Of a stretch of DNA of 64,000 nucleotides, positions 26,960-36,452 are shown one piece after another (the stretch's first letter is position 1; every line of letters starts with the position of its first letter). The stretch spans positions 1,674,001 through 1,738,000 of the forward strand of contig NZ_AP028947.1 in NCBI RefSeq assembly GCF_036323495.1, written 5' to 3'. The notes beneath the pieces were generated by a model. That model worked only from the letters and a program-made list of their open reading frames with translations. It did not search any database and had not been told where the DNA came from. The translations under genes and the position numbers were made by a program. This stretch comes from Limnobacter thiooxidans. GTDB taxonomy: Bacteria > Pseudomonadota > Gammaproteobacteria > Burkholderiales > Burkholderiaceae_B.

Positions 26960-27370
26960 ATGATTGACGATGTTTTTGGCTTGGGCTGCGATATTCTTGA
27001 ACTGGCACGACTGGATGGCTTATTGGGCAACGACAAGGCTCGATTTGTGAAACGGGTTCTCACTGTGCAAGAGCAGGCGGAGTTTGAAAACCGTTCCGCT
27101 AAATCCGACAATAGAGGCCGATTGTATGTCGCAACGCGGTTTTGTGCGAAAGAAGCATTTTCGAAGGCCATGGGAACAGGAATTGGTGCGCAGTTTTCCT
27201 TTCAGGATTTGTCGGTGTTGAACGATGAGCTTGGTCGACCCTTGTTGAGTTATTCCGAGCGGCTAAGCGGCTGGCTGGAATCCCGAAGGGCTTTTGCCAA
27301 AGTCTCCATTAGTGATGAGCAGCACTATGTGATGTCAACAGTAATTTTATATTCAAAAACAATAATTTAG
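26960..27370 (+). CDS. acpS: holo-ACP synthase
   Basis: A 136-residue 4'-phosphopantetheinyl transferase that activates AcpP. The Mg-binding motif GLGCDILELARL and the RFCAKEAFSKAMGTGIG motif (Glu in CAKEA) are present. It lies 36 nt after pdxJ, the common betaproteobacterial order. Confidence 0.95.
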   Translation: MIDDVFGLGCDILELARLDGLLGNDKARFVKRVLTVQEQAEFENRSAKSDNRGRLYVATRFCAKEAFSKAMGTGIGAQFSFQDLSVLNDELGRPLLSYSERLSGWLESRRAFAKVSISDEQHYVMSTVILYSKTII

Positions 27371-27389
27371 AATAAGGAATTCACTCACC

Positions 27390-28412
27390 ATGTTAGGTCC
27401 ATTCATCATCGGTTTAACCGGTTTGACTTTGTCTGAAGAAGACATTGCGCGCATTAAAAGCCCTGCTGTGGGTGGTCTCATCCTGTTCACGCGCAACTTT
27501 GAAAGCAAGGCGCAACTGATTGATCTGGTTCAATCAATTCGTGCAAATGGTGGGCAGAACAAACCGGTTTTCGTTGATCACGAAGGTGGCCGAGTGCAGC
27601 GGTTCCGGGATGGTTTTACCGCCATTCCATCGATGAAACAGATTGGTCAGCGTGCCGAAGTGGATTTCGACGATGCCATGTCCCTGGCGCGTGAAGCTGG
27701 GTTTGTGATGGCCGCTGAACTTCGGGCCTGTGGCATTGACATGAGCTTTGCTCCGGTGCTGGATCTGGATTGGGGCAACAGCGAGATCATTGGTGACCGT
27801 TCTTTCGGCAAAGACGCACGCATGGTGGCGCGGTTGTCATCAGCCCTGATGAATGGCATGGCATTGGCCGGCATGCAAGCCTGCGGCAAACATTTTCCTG
27901 GCCATGGTTGGGTCAAGCTGGACAGCCACCTTGCCTTGCCACAGGACAGTCGCCCATTGAGCGAAATTTTGAAAGTGGATGCATTGCCTTATCAACTGAA
28001 TTCCACATTGAACATGGCCAGTATCATGCCGGCCCATGTTGTCTATTCGGAAGTGGATAGCAAACCGGCGTGTTTCTCCAGTTTCTGGATTCAGGATGTT
28101 TTGCGAGTTCAATTCAGCTTTGACGGTGCAGTTATCAGCGATGACCTGGACATGGTGGGGGCGCACGGGGAGGGCGACATCCACGCTCGCGCCAGTGCGG
28201 CTCTTCAAGCGGGTTGTGATGCCGTATTGGTGTGCAACAATTTCGAGGACATTGCCAGCCTTGTCGAGAATCCGATACCGGAAGCATTTGAAAACAGGGA
28301 GGTACGGGACCGCCGCTTGAGCCGCTTGTTGTCAGGCCCTTTGCTGGACTGGGCAAGCCTGCGACAAACTTATATGTACCAGGCGGCTATTGACCGCATC
28401 ACCAATATCTGA
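27390..28412 (+). CDS. nagZ: beta-N-acetylhexosaminidase NagZ
   Basis: A 340-residue cytoplasmic glycoside hydrolase family 3 enzyme that removes GlcNAc from anhydro-muropeptides in cell-wall recycling. VDHEGGRVQRF, the KHFPGHGWV loop with the catalytic histidine, and the nucleophile Asp in ISDDLDMVG are visible. It is the last gene of the lepA-era-acpS run and ends before a strong terminator. Confidence 0.96.
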   Translation: MLGPFIIGLTGLTLSEEDIARIKSPAVGGLILFTRNFESKAQLIDLVQSIRANGGQNKPVFVDHEGGRVQRFRDGFTAIPSMKQIGQRAEVDFDDAMSLAREAGFVMAAELRACGIDMSFAPVLDLDWGNSEIIGDRSFGKDARMVARLSSALMNGMALAGMQACGKHFPGHGWVKLDSHLALPQDSRPLSEILKVDALPYQLNSTLNMASIMPAHVVYSEVDSKPACFSSFWIQDVLRVQFSFDGAVISDDLDMVGAHGEGDIHARASAALQAGCDAVLVCNNFEDIASLVENPIPEAFENREVRDRRLSRLLSGPLLDWASLRQTYMYQAAIDRITNI

Positions 28413-28440
28413 ACGCTTGCAATAAGCAAACCAGAATAAG

Positions 28441-28477
28441 AAAAGCCGCCTGAACTGTTGAAGTTCGGCGGCTTTTT
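28441..28477. terminator. bidirectional intrinsic terminator between nagZ and the parvulin gene
   Basis: GCCGCC (28445-28450) plus GAACT pairs with AGTTC plus GGCGGC (28462-28472), with one bulged T. A4 lies on the left and T5 on the right (28473-28477), so it serves both convergent genes. Confidence 0.9.
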
Positions 28478-28519
28478 CACAATGCTGCCCTAGAAAACGA
28501 CAGCAGGTACTTGATTTGC

Positions 28520-29302
28520 TTACTTGATTTTTGCGCTGGTCAGCAGCTTGCCTTGATACTCTTCCCACTTGTCGTTGATCATTTTCTGTTCAAGTTGTGG
28601 GCGAATTTCTTCCAGTTTCGGGGCTGTAGCCTGGCGTGTATCCGCCAGCAAAATCACGTGGTAACCAAACTGGCTCTTCACGGGTGTTTTTGTATACTCG
28701 CCTTTTTTCAAGCCGACCATGGCTTGGGAAAACTCGGGTACGAAGCTGTTGGGGTTGGCCCAGTCCAGATCGCCGCCATTTTGGGCTGAACCTGGGTCCT
28801 TGGACTTGCTCTTGGCCAGCTCTTCGAATTTGCCGCCCTTGCCCAGCTGGTCAATGATGGATTTGGCTTCGTCTTCTTTTTCAACCAGAATGTGGCTGGC
28901 GCGGAACTCGCTGCCGCCCATCATTTTTGCAATTTCAGCGTAGGCTTTTTGTACTTCAGCGTCGGTCAGCTTGGTGTTTTTGTAGAAATCTTCACGCAGG
29001 GCATTGGCCAAAATGGCCTGGTTCATCATTTGAACCTGGTATTTCACTTCAGGGTTGCTGCCCAAGCCTTTCTTGACGGCTTCCTGCTTCATCACTTCCT
29101 GATTGATCAGTTCCTGACGAATGGTTGCACGCATTTCCGGTGATGCCGCCTGTCCGCGCTTTTCCTGCTCGGCCATGATGAAATCAACCAAGGCGCTAGG
29201 GATGGACTGACCATTCACCATGGCTGCGTTTTGTGCATGCACGGGGTTGCCCAGAACCAATACGGCGGCCAGACAAGTTGCTTTCAATGTGGTTTTAAAC
29301 AT
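28520..29302 (-). CDS. periplasmic peptidyl-prolyl isomerase, parvulin (PpiC/SurA-like)
   Basis: A 260-residue protein with a signal peptide (CLAAVLVLGNPVHA), a SurA-N-like helical region and one parvulin domain (about 130-220) with FRASHILVEKEDEAK and FGYHVILL. It catalyses proline isomerisation during folding of exported proteins. It is similar to the PpiC-type isomerases of Burkholderiales located next to bolA and yciB. Confidence 0.93.
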   Translation of the reverse strand: MFKTTLKATCLAAVLVLGNPVHAQNAAMVNGQSIPSALVDFIMAEQEKRGQAASPEMRATIRQELINQEVMKQEAVKKGLGSNPEVKYQVQMMNQAILANALREDFYKNTKLTDAEVQKAYAEIAKMMGGSEFRASHILVEKEDEAKSIIDQLGKGGKFEELAKSKSKDPGSAQNGGDLDWANPNSFVPEFSQAMVGLKKGEYTKTPVKSQFGYHVILLADTRQATAPKLEEIRPQLEQKMINDKWEEYQGKLLTSAKIK

Positions 29303-29365
29303 AACAAAATAACCTTGTGTCTCAGAGTTAATACGATATTTCTGGCTGCTGTCCCGAGATGCGTC

Positions 29366-29638
29366 TCAAGAGTTCTCTTCAAGGGAGTCCTCTGTGGAGT
29401 CAATGGCCAAAGCATGGATTTCTTTTTTCATCCATTCTGCCAAAGCATCATACACGAGACGATGGCGCGCCAAAGTTCTCAGCCCATTGAACCGGGCAGA
29501 CTTCAGCTTGACCCGGTAATGTCGCCCACCTGATTTCGCACCTTCGTGACCTGCATGCAGGTGCGATTCATCGGTCACTTCAACCACCGCGTCCAGGGCG
29601 GATTCAAGCCGTTTTTTAATGTCTTCACTGGTGACCAT
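29366..29638 (-). CDS. bolA: BolA family protein
   Basis: A 90-residue BolA/IbaG-type protein with the conserved DESHLHAGHEGAKSGGRHYRV and LARHRLVYDAL segments. The family works with monothiol glutaredoxins in iron-sulfur handling and affects cell shape. It begins 4 nt after yciB ends, so they are co-transcribed. Confidence 0.93.
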   Translation of the reverse strand: MVTSEDIKKRLESALDAVVEVTDESHLHAGHEGAKSGGRHYRVKLKSARFNGLRTLARHRLVYDALAEWMKKEIHALAIDSTEDSLEENS

Positions 29639-29642
29639 GGTT

Positions 29643-30266
29643 TTACTTGGCCTCGCTGTTTTGTTTCATGTGCTTGGACATGTAAAACCCTTGGCCAAAG
29701 ACAAAAACCAGTGTTGCTCCAAGTGAGCCAAACAGTTTGAAGTCGACCCAGACATCGGTGGAAAAGGAGTAGGCCACAGCAATGTTCAAAACGGCCATCA
29801 CCACGAAAAAGCTGACCCAAGCCCACAACAAATTCACCCACGCATGGGCAGGTAGTTCAACCTGGCCTTTCATCATGAGTTCAATGGGGTTTCGCTTGAA
29901 CGCGTAGGCTATCAAAAAACCGGCTGCCATCGCGAGATACAACACCGTGGGTTTCCATTTGATGAAGGTTTCGTTTTGAAGAATCAGGGTAGCGCCGCCA
30001 AAAACCGTGATCAGGATCAGGCCAATCCACTGCATGTTTTCCACTTTTTTGCCGGTGGACTTTTGGTAAATGATCTGCAAAACCGTTGCCAGTATGGCGA
30101 CCACAGTGGCCAGTAGAATGGGCAACTGGGCCGTTTGCACTTCCGCATTTGAAATACTGTTTAGAACGGGTTCCAGAAGCGATTGCGCCTGTTCCGGGTT
30201 GCTGCCCGCCCATTTGAAGCTGACAAAGAATAGAACAATCGGTAAGAAGTCGAGTAACAGTTTCAT
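29643..30266 (-). CDS. yciB: intracellular septation protein A (YciB)
   Basis: A 207-residue inner-membrane protein with about five to six membrane segments. The family start MKLLLDFLPIVLFFVSFKW and NETFIKWKPTVLY are conserved. YciB affects septation and envelope integrity; its mechanism is unclear. It is followed by bolA and the parvulin, an order common in betaproteobacteria. Confidence 0.93.
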   Translation of the reverse strand: MKLLLDFLPIVLFFVSFKWAGSNPEQAQSLLEPVLNSISNAEVQTAQLPILLATVVAILATVLQIIYQKSTGKKVENMQWIGLILITVFGGATLILQNETFIKWKPTVLYLAMAAGFLIAYAFKRNPIELMMKGQVELPAHAWVNLLWAWVSFFVVMAVLNIAVAYSFSTDVWVDFKLFGSLGATLVFVFGQGFYMSKHMKQNSEAK

Positions 30267-30284
30267 GTGGTGGTGGTAGTGGGG

Positions 30285-30698
30285 TTATGCCGAAGAGTCG
30301 GATGCAAAAGGTTCGAACGCAAGGCTGACCGAATTGATGCAATAGCGCAGGCCCGTTGGCGCTGGTCCGTCCTCAAACACGTGACCCAAATGCGAATCGC
30401 ATATTTTACAGGTCACTTCAGTGCGCGTCATGCCGTAACTGCGGTCTATGTGTTCTTCCACATTGTCCGGGTTCAGTGGGGCGAAATAACTGGGCCAGCC
30501 GCAGCCTGAATCAAATTTGGTGTCAGACGCGAACAGTGGGGTGCTGCAACAAATACAGCGGTAAATACCAGGCTCATGGTGGTCCCAATACTGACCGGTG
30601 AAGGCACGCTCGGTGCCTTTTTTGCGAGTTACCTCAAAACTGGTCGGGGTCAGTTCCTCGCGCCATTGTGCCTCTGTTTTTAATACTTTTTCAACCAC
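30285..30698 (-). CDS. msrB: peptide-methionine (R)-S-oxide reductase MsrB
   Basis: A 137-residue repair enzyme for oxidised methionine. Structural zinc cysteines Cys48 and Cys51 (CICC) and Cys97 and Cys100 (CKIC), the resolving Cys in SGCGWPS and the catalytic Cys120 in RYCINSVSL are all present. It lies 18 nt upstream of yciB and 12 nt downstream of selO. Confidence 0.96.
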   Translation of the reverse strand: MVEKVLKTEAQWREELTPTSFEVTRKKGTERAFTGQYWDHHEPGIYRCICCSTPLFASDTKFDSGCGWPSYFAPLNPDNVEEHIDRSYGMTRTEVTCKICDSHLGHVFEDGPAPTGLRYCINSVSLAFEPFASDSSA

Positions 30699-30710
30699 TT
30701 TGGTGTCTCC

Positions 30711-32279
30711 TTAAGACGAACAGCTGAGTACCAGCGATTTGGCCCAATCAGGCGGTTCAGCCATGAATTCGGGTGGCATTGAATCGACTTGGTAGGGATC
30801 AGACAAGGCAATGAACAATCGGTTCACTTCAGCGAAATTGCCGTGCTCTGCCTGTTCAATGGCTTTCTGCAGCAAATGGTTGCGCAGCACAAAGGCCGGG
30901 TTCGTGCGGTCAAGCTGATTGCGCCAATCGGCAAGCGGCACGGTGGACTTGCCGGCTACTGCAAGCCATTGGCCCAGCCAGATTTTTGCACCTTCCACCT
31001 GTGCTTCCTCGCCCAAGCTTAATGTAAAGAAGGGGCTTTGCTGCCAGGCTGCGAAATTCTGCTCAACGCTGGCGGATGGGTTCAATGCGGAAATCGATCT
31101 GAAGAAACGGGTGAAGTCGAGCGTGTGTTCATGCATGAACTTCAGGGTATTTTCAATCAATGTGTCCACAGTTTCACCTTGCTCGATCAGCAAGCCGAGC
31201 TTGTGTGCAAACAGGCTGCTGTGCTGCTCGTGGAACACATCTGCAAAGCCATCCAGCAGGCCTTGCAGCGTTTCCTTGCCGTCGGGCAGCAAGGTGCTTA
31301 CGGCCTGCGCCAGCGCATACAGGTTCCAGTGTGCAATCCTGGGTTGGTTGCGATAACTGTATCGGCCCTGGTGGTCGGAATGGTTGCAGATGTGGTCAAT
31401 GTCGAACCCATCCACAAAGCCATAAGGGCCGTAATCGATGGTCAAGCCCAGCAGGCTCATGTTGTCGGTGTTCATGACGCCGTGACAAAACCCCACTGCC
31501 TGCCATTTGGCCACCATGTGCGCTGTGCGCGCTACTACGACATTCAGCCATTCAAGCAATCCGTTTTGAAAGCTGGCGTCGGTGTCGCCAAGGTCAATTT
31601 CAGGGTGGTGTTGCTCGATGTGCCAAGTCAACAGGTTGCGCAGTGCGTCCAACTGGTTGGTGTAGGCAAAAAATTCGGTGTGACCAAAGCGCATGAAGCT
31701 TTCGCTGACACGGCACACAATGGCGGCTGTTTCCGTGGTTTCCCGAAAAACCGGGTCGGCACTGGCGGTCAGGCTAAGCGCCCGCGTGGTCGGAATGCCC
31801 AAAGCGTGCATTGCTTCAGACGCGAGGTATTCACGTGTGGAAGAGCGCAGCACGGCGCGGCCATCGGCATGGCGGGAGTAGGGCGTGGGCCCAGCACCTT
31901 TCAACTGAAGTTGCCGATACTGGCTTGCCTTGCGCACCTCGGCAATCAGCAGGGCACGCCCGTCGCCCAATTGCGGCACGAACACACCAAATTGGTGGCC
32001 ACAGTACACACTGGCTTTGCTGGTGTATCCAGGCCAGGGTGCGTTGCCTGAAAGCACATCAATTCCCTGCGTGGAGGCAAGCTGTTCAACATTCAAGCCG
32101 ACCTCAAGCGCCAATGCTTCATTCAGATGAAGCATCGTCGGTGGAGTTCGCAACGCAGTAGTGGGCACTTCGGCCAGGTAGGGCTTGCCCAAACTTGCGT
32201 ATTCTTGAACCAAAATAGAATCGTGATTATGAAACAAGGCTCGGTCCTGAAGTATAGTTTCGTTAAATAGCCCCACCAT
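30711..32279 (-). CDS. selO: protein adenylyltransferase SelO (YdiU)
   Basis: A 522-residue pseudokinase-fold enzyme that transfers AMP to Ser/Thr/Tyr residues of target proteins, often redox-linked. YCGHQFGVFVPQLGDGRA, LQLKGAGPTPYSRHADGRAV and GVMNTDNMSLLGLTIDYGPY are signature segments. The C-terminus lacks the terminal selenocysteine/cysteine-x motif of eukaryotic forms but ends LSCSS. ATG 32279 is chosen: a longer frame to 32372 would run into the divergent acyl-CoA ligase start. No strong Shine-Dalgarno is seen. Confidence 0.93.
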   Translation of the reverse strand: MVGLFNETILQDRALFHNHDSILVQEYASLGKPYLAEVPTTALRTPPTMLHLNEALALEVGLNVEQLASTQGIDVLSGNAPWPGYTSKASVYCGHQFGVFVPQLGDGRALLIAEVRKASQYRQLQLKGAGPTPYSRHADGRAVLRSSTREYLASEAMHALGIPTTRALSLTASADPVFRETTETAAIVCRVSESFMRFGHTEFFAYTNQLDALRNLLTWHIEQHHPEIDLGDTDASFQNGLLEWLNVVVARTAHMVAKWQAVGFCHGVMNTDNMSLLGLTIDYGPYGFVDGFDIDHICNHSDHQGRYSYRNQPRIAHWNLYALAQAVSTLLPDGKETLQGLLDGFADVFHEQHSSLFAHKLGLLIEQGETVDTLIENTLKFMHEHTLDFTRFFRSISALNPSASVEQNFAAWQQSPFFTLSLGEEAQVEGAKIWLGQWLAVAGKSTVPLADWRNQLDRTNPAFVLRNHLLQKAIEQAEHGNFAEVNRLFIALSDPYQVDSMPPEFMAEPPDWAKSLVLSCSS

Positions 32280-32332
32280 TGTAGTCGGGGAATTCACGCG
32301 TACAGACGATTGACCTGGAGGAGAGTAGGCAA

Positions 32333-33970
32333 ATGCAAGGTTTGATGATGAATATGCCCCTGTTGATTTCATCGGTGATGGAACATGCAGAGCGGCACCA
32401 CCCGCATGGTGAAATTGTGTCGCGTCGCACGGAAGGCGACATTCATCGAACTACCTACGGTGAGGTGGCCAAGCGCGCGAAAAAGCTGGCCAACACGCTG
32501 GAAGAATTTGGAGTACAGCGGGGTGAAAACATCGCAACCCTGGCCTGGAATGGCTACAGGCACGTTGAAATTTACTACGCCGTATCCGGCATGGGTGCGG
32601 TGGTGCACACGTTGAACCCGCGCCTGTTTCCTGAACAACTGGTTTACATCATCAACCACGCCAAAGACACCACGGTGTTTTTTGACAGTACTTTTGCGCC
32701 CCTGGTCAAAGCCGTTGCAGCGGCATGCCCCACCGTGAAGCGATGGGTGCAAATGTGCGATGAACAAGCCATGCCCGCCGAGCCGGCCGTGGCAGGTTGC
32801 CTGAATTACGAGGCCTTGATCAAAGACGCCTCAGACCAGTATGTGTGGCCCGTTCTGGATGAAAACTCGGCTTCCGGCCTGTGTTATACCTCCGGTACCA
32901 CAGGTAACCCCAAGGGTGCCCTGTATTCTCACCGTTCAACTGTATTGCATGCCTTGGCGGCTTGTACACCCGATGCCTTGGGCCTTAGCAGCCGCGACAC
33001 CATTTTGCCGGTGGTGCCCATGTTCCATGTGAATGCCTGGGGTATCCCTTACATTGCCTTGATGACAGGCGCGAAAATGGTGATGCCTGGCGGAGCCCTG
33101 GACGGTGCATCCATTTACGAACTGCTGGAAACCGAGAAAGTGAATTTTTCTGCAGGTGTACCCACGGTGTGGTTGGGCCTGTTGAACCACGTACAGCAAA
33201 ACGGTTTGAAATTCAGCCATTTCAACCGCACCGTGATTGGTGGTTCAGCCGCACCCGAAGCCATGATCAAGACCCTGAACAATTTGGGTGTGGAGGTGAT
33301 CCACGCCTGGGGCATGACCGAACTTTCACCGCTGGGGACGGTGTGCCGCCTGAAGGCGCAACACGCGGACTTATCGCTGGAAGAGAAACAGAAGATCATG
33401 CAGAAGCAGGGAACAGCCATTTTTGGCGTGGACATGAAGATTGTCAGCGACGATGGCGAGGAGTTGCCATGGGATGGCGAAGCCTTTGGCGATTTGCTGG
33501 TGCGGGGCCACTGGGTCATCGACAGTTACTACGGTGGTGAAGGGGCCAAGGCATTCACGACCGACAAGGACGGCAAGAAGTGGTTCGCCACAGGCGATGT
33601 GTCGAAGATCAACCACGAAGGATTCATGCAGATCACCGACCGTAGCAAGGACGTGATCAAGTCGGGCGGCGAGTGGATCAGTTCAATCGAGCTGGAAAAT
33701 GTGGCCATGGCCCACCCGGCAGTCCACGAGGCTGCGGTTATTTCCGTGTATCACCCCAAGTGGGATGAACGTCCGCTACTGGTGGTGGTGCGCAAGCCCG
33801 GCGCCGAAGTGGGGCGGGATGAGTTGTTGAATTTCTATGAGGGCAAGGTGGCCAAGTACTGTTTGCCAAACGATGTCGCGTTTGTGGACGAGTTGCCGCA
33901 CACCGCAACTGGTAAAATCCAGAAACTGAAGTTGCGCGAGCAATTCAAGGACTACAAGTTGCCCAATTAA
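32333..33970 (+). CDS. acyl-CoA synthetase (AMP-forming; fatty-acid or methylthiopropionate type)
   Basis: A 545-residue ANL-superfamily ligase that activates a carboxylic acid as acyl-AMP and then acyl-CoA. It has the P-loop [27 protein letters not shown] [21 protein letters not shown] and the catalytic lysine region [18 protein letters not shown] (32317-32323) precedes the ATG. It resembles the medium/long-chain and DmdB-like ligases of betaproteobacteria; the chain length cannot be read from sequence. Confidence 0.92.
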   Translation: MQGLMMNMPLLISSVMEHAERHHPHGEIVSRRTEGDIHRTTYGEVAKRAKKLANTLEEFGVQRGENIATLAWNGYRHVEIYYAVSGMGAVVHTLNPRLFPEQLVYIINHAKDTTVFFDSTFAPLVKAVAAACPTVKRWVQMCDEQAMPAEPAVAGCLNYEALIKDASDQYVWPVLDENSASGLCYTSGTTGNPKGALYSHRSTVLHALAACTPDALGLSSRDTILPVVPMFHVNAWGIPYIALMTGAKMVMPGGALDGASIYELLETEKVNFSAGVPTVWLGLLNHVQQNGLKFSHFNRTVIGGSAAPEAMIKTLNNLGVEVIHAWGMTELSPLGTVCRLKAQHADLSLEEKQKIMQKQGTAIFGVDMKIVSDDGEELPWDGEAFGDLLVRGHWVIDSYYGGEGAKAFTTDKDGKKWFATGDVSKINHEGFMQITDRSKDVIKSGGEWISSIELENVAMAHPAVHEAAVISVYHPKWDERPLLVVVRKPGAEVGRDELLNFYEGKVAKYCLPNDVAFVDELPHTATGKIQKLKLREQFKDYKLPN

Positions 33971-33988
33971 TTTTTTTTGAGAAGTTCA

Positions 33989-34294
33989 ATGATCAAGCAC
34001 ATCGTATTCTGGCAGTTGAAAGATGAAGCCCTTGGCAACACCAAGGCCCGCAACATGGAACTGGTGAAGGAAAAGCTGATGGCTTGCGCCGACATCGTGC
34101 CCGGTATTGTGGACTTTGAAGTAGGTTTGGGCGGCTCCGGCCTTGAGTGCACCTACGATGTGGTGTTGTATTCCACGTTTGAGGACAAGTCCGCGCTGGA
34201 CGCTTACCAGGTTCACCCCCAGCATGAAGCCATCAAGAGCTTCATTGGGGAAGTGCGCAGTGCCCGGCAGTGCATGGACTACGAAGTGATTTGA
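33989..34294 (+). CDS. Dabb (stress-responsive A/B barrel) protein
   Basis: A 101-residue protein with the Dabb fold start MIKHIVFWQLKDEA and a C-terminal YQVHPQHEAIKSFI segment typical of this dimeric alpha+beta barrel family. ATG 33989 is used rather than an upstream TTG. It follows the acyl-CoA ligase by 18 nt and its end overlaps the convergent NRDE gene by 16 nt. The function of family members is mostly unknown. Confidence 0.88.
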   Translation: MIKHIVFWQLKDEALGNTKARNMELVKEKLMACADIVPGIVDFEVGLGGSGLECTYDVVLYSTFEDKSALDAYQVHPQHEAIKSFIGEVRSARQCMDYEVI

Positions 34295-35082
34295 ATTTGA
34301 AGTGTTTCCCGGCCGGTTTCATCACCGGCCGGATTGAATGTAATCTCGGTAAACTGCACGATCTTTTTCGTGTCCATCAAGATCACGGCGCTTGAACGGG
34401 TGCCATACAGCGGCGACACAATTTTCACAGCCGACAGCATTTTCTCCCACTCGTGCGGCACTCCTGTATAGGGCAGTTCAGTGTCTTCAGCCAACCCGGT
34501 GTGCCCCAGTAATTCAAGCAATGACTGCTCGAAATGACGGCGATCAGTGTTGCTGTTGTTCAGTCGAACAAGCTGATGTTCCAAGCCAGCCTCAAGTCGT
34601 CGGGTTTTCGGCCAAGGCGCACCCAAGTGCCCATTCGACACGCTATAAATCCCAGGTTCCAGAAGCACTGAAAATGGCACACCATTGTTCAGTTTGAGGC
34701 CCTGATTACTGGTGCAATGAATTGTCAGCGTATTCAAATTGCCATGAACCAAATTAAACCCGGCATAGTTCAACGACATTTCTTCCGTAGGCCCTTGGCC
34801 GTTCTCAATAGCGCTGAGCACCAACTCACCCCGTGAAGGCGCCGTTGCCGGCAGGTTTAGCGCTGCGTTTCTCACATTGGTCAACAGGGCAAACTCACCT
34901 TTGCTGCTCAGGCCCAACCAACTGCCACCCGATTGCAAATCCTTGCCGGCAAGCACAAAGCCGCCGGGTACGGGCCAGACTTGCAGTGGGGCAGTGGGCC
35001 TGTTGTGAAATTCATCCCGATTGGCCACGCAAATGAATGGAAAAACCGGGTGAACACCCAAGGCCAAGGCTGCTATGCACAT
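34279..35082 (-). CDS. NRDE family protein (TANGO2-like)
   Basis: A 267-residue NRDE-domain protein, named for the Asn-Arg-Asp-Glu motif seen here as CVANRDEFHNRPT near the N-terminus. The N-terminal Cys2 suggests an Ntn-hydrolase-like arrangement after Met removal. LAGKDLQSGGSWLG is a second conserved block. The eukaryotic homologue TANGO2 is linked to haem/lipid handling; the bacterial role is uncertain. It overlaps the DUF4936 gene. Confidence 0.9.
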   Translation of the reverse strand: MCIAALALGVHPVFPFICVANRDEFHNRPTAPLQVWPVPGGFVLAGKDLQSGGSWLGLSSKGEFALLTNVRNAALNLPATAPSRGELVLSAIENGQGPTEEMSLNYAGFNLVHGNLNTLTIHCTSNQGLKLNNGVPFSVLLEPGIYSVSNGHLGAPWPKTRRLEAGLEHQLVRLNNSNTDRRHFEQSLLELLGHTGLAEDTELPYTGVPHEWEKMLSAVKIVSPLYGTRSSAVILMDTKKIVQFTEITFNPAGDETGRETLQIQITS

Positions 35083-35399
35083 GGCTTGGCTGCCCCCACA
35101 ATTACTTCGCTGAAAATTTCTGTGTGTCGGGCAGGCGGGTTCTCAAAAGTTGAAAAACTGCGCTTGGCCAGTTCCTGCACCTTCTCGCAGAAATCTGCAA
35201 TCTGCTTTGACTGAACTGGCGCAGGCTCAATGACCTCCATCAAGGTGAAATAGGGCTTGTCTGCTTCTTCACGCTGGTACAACTTGGCGGTGCCCAGGTT
35301 TTCGCCCTCGAGCGCCTTGATCAATTCGCCCGCGCAAGCCAGTCCCTGAGCAATGTCAGCCTTGGGAATGCGGTAATAAACAAAAAGCTGCATGGCCAT
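35073..35399 (-). CDS. DUF4936 family protein
   Basis: A 108-residue protein beginning MAMQLFVYYRIPKAD, matching the small DUF4936 family found mainly in betaproteobacteria next to ygfZ and NRDE genes. It has no signal peptide or cysteine motif, and its function is unknown. It overlaps the NRDE start by 10 nt and lies 5 nt after ygfZ, so all three are co-transcribed. Confidence 0.85.
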   Translation of the reverse strand: MAMQLFVYYRIPKADIAQGLACAGELIKALEGENLGTAKLYQREEADKPYFTLMEVIEPAPVQSKQIADFCEKVQELAKRSFSTFENPPARHTEIFSEVIVGAAKPCA

Positions 35400-35404
35400 G
35401 GGTG

Positions 35405-36310
35405 TCAGGCTGTTTCAAACACGTTGCCTTTCTGGTGCACATCGTAAGGTGGGGGTGTAACCTGCAACACTGCCTCACCCGCTTCACTTTTCACACGGAA
35501 AATCGCATTGGGCTGTTCTGCATCGTCAACCGGCAGTTCAATCAGCAAGTGCTGCTGGCCATTCAATTTGACTGAAGTGGCCACCACACCGGCCGGTTCA
35601 TTGTCCTTGCCAGCCAGCCAGACATCTTGCCCCGCAGCCACCACCAAGTCACCACTGGCTGTCGCCTTAAACACGCGCCGTTTGACCTTGCCCAGGTAAT
35701 GGCTTCTTGCCACAATTTCCTGTCCTGGATAACAACCTTTGCTGAAGCTGACCCCACCCACCAAATCAAAATTAATGGCCTGAGGAACAAACATTTCTAC
35801 TGTGGGCTGCGACACATAGGCAATGCCCAGCTGCTGCAAGGCAAATTCAAAGGCATCGTCAGCCTGGGTATCAGCTGTGCCCTGTTCGTCGGCAATCAAG
35901 CTGAAACCGGGTGTTACACCGCCCAAAGCCCGCAGACTGCCCGTGGCATTGCCGTGTTCGTCCCATTCCACCTGCATGGGTCGCGCCAAATCAGTGGCCG
36001 CCACATACGCTACCTGGAACTCGGCAGAACTGTCACGAACCTTGCACTTGCTACGCAGCACAAACATGTTCAAGCGTTTGACCAATGCCGGCACAATTTC
36101 CTTGCGGCACACCATGAAAACCTGTTTGCCTTGGCGCAGAATGAAAAAACTGCCAAGTAGGCGTCCTTTTGCAGTGCAAAGCCCTGCCAGGCGCAGCTGA
36201 CTTTCAGACATGCCCGCCACATCATTGCTCAATTGTGATTGCAGAAAAGAAATGGCGTCGTCTCCGTCCACGCCAATGACGCCCCAACGTGATAAAAACA
36301 GTGCAGACAT
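35405..36310 (-). CDS. ygfZ: folate-dependent iron-sulfur cluster repair protein YgfZ
   Basis: A 301-residue protein related to GcvT that supports maturation or repair of iron-sulfur enzymes. The signature motif KGCYPGQEIVARSHYLGKVKR is present with its essential cysteine. ATG 36310 gives MSALFLSRWGVIGVDG; a longer in-frame extension is unlikely because it would cross into the divergent mltG region. Confidence 0.94.
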   Translation of the reverse strand: MSALFLSRWGVIGVDGDDAISFLQSQLSNDVAGMSESQLRLAGLCTAKGRLLGSFFILRQGKQVFMVCRKEIVPALVKRLNMFVLRSKCKVRDSSAEFQVAYVAATDLARPMQVEWDEHGNATGSLRALGGVTPGFSLIADEQGTADTQADDAFEFALQQLGIAYVSQPTVEMFVPQAINFDLVGGVSFSKGCYPGQEIVARSHYLGKVKRRVFKATASGDLVVAAGQDVWLAGKDNEPAGVVATSVKLNGQQHLLIELPVDDAEQPNAIFRVKSEAGEAVLQVTPPPYDVHQKGNVFETA

Positions 36311-36452
36311 GCTCAAACCCTTTGTATTGATCAAAACAAACAACGCCCAAACCAACCGGAAAAAGTTTCCCGCTATGATTAGGACCAATTCCCACATTGT
36401 AGTGGCTTCTGGTAAGGTCTCGCCTTCCAGCAACCCAAGGTAAAGCAAACAC

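Noticed and set aside
31038..32051. 337-codon frame antisense to selO
   Set aside because: SelO motifs are clear on the other strand; no ribosome site or family match for the antisense product.
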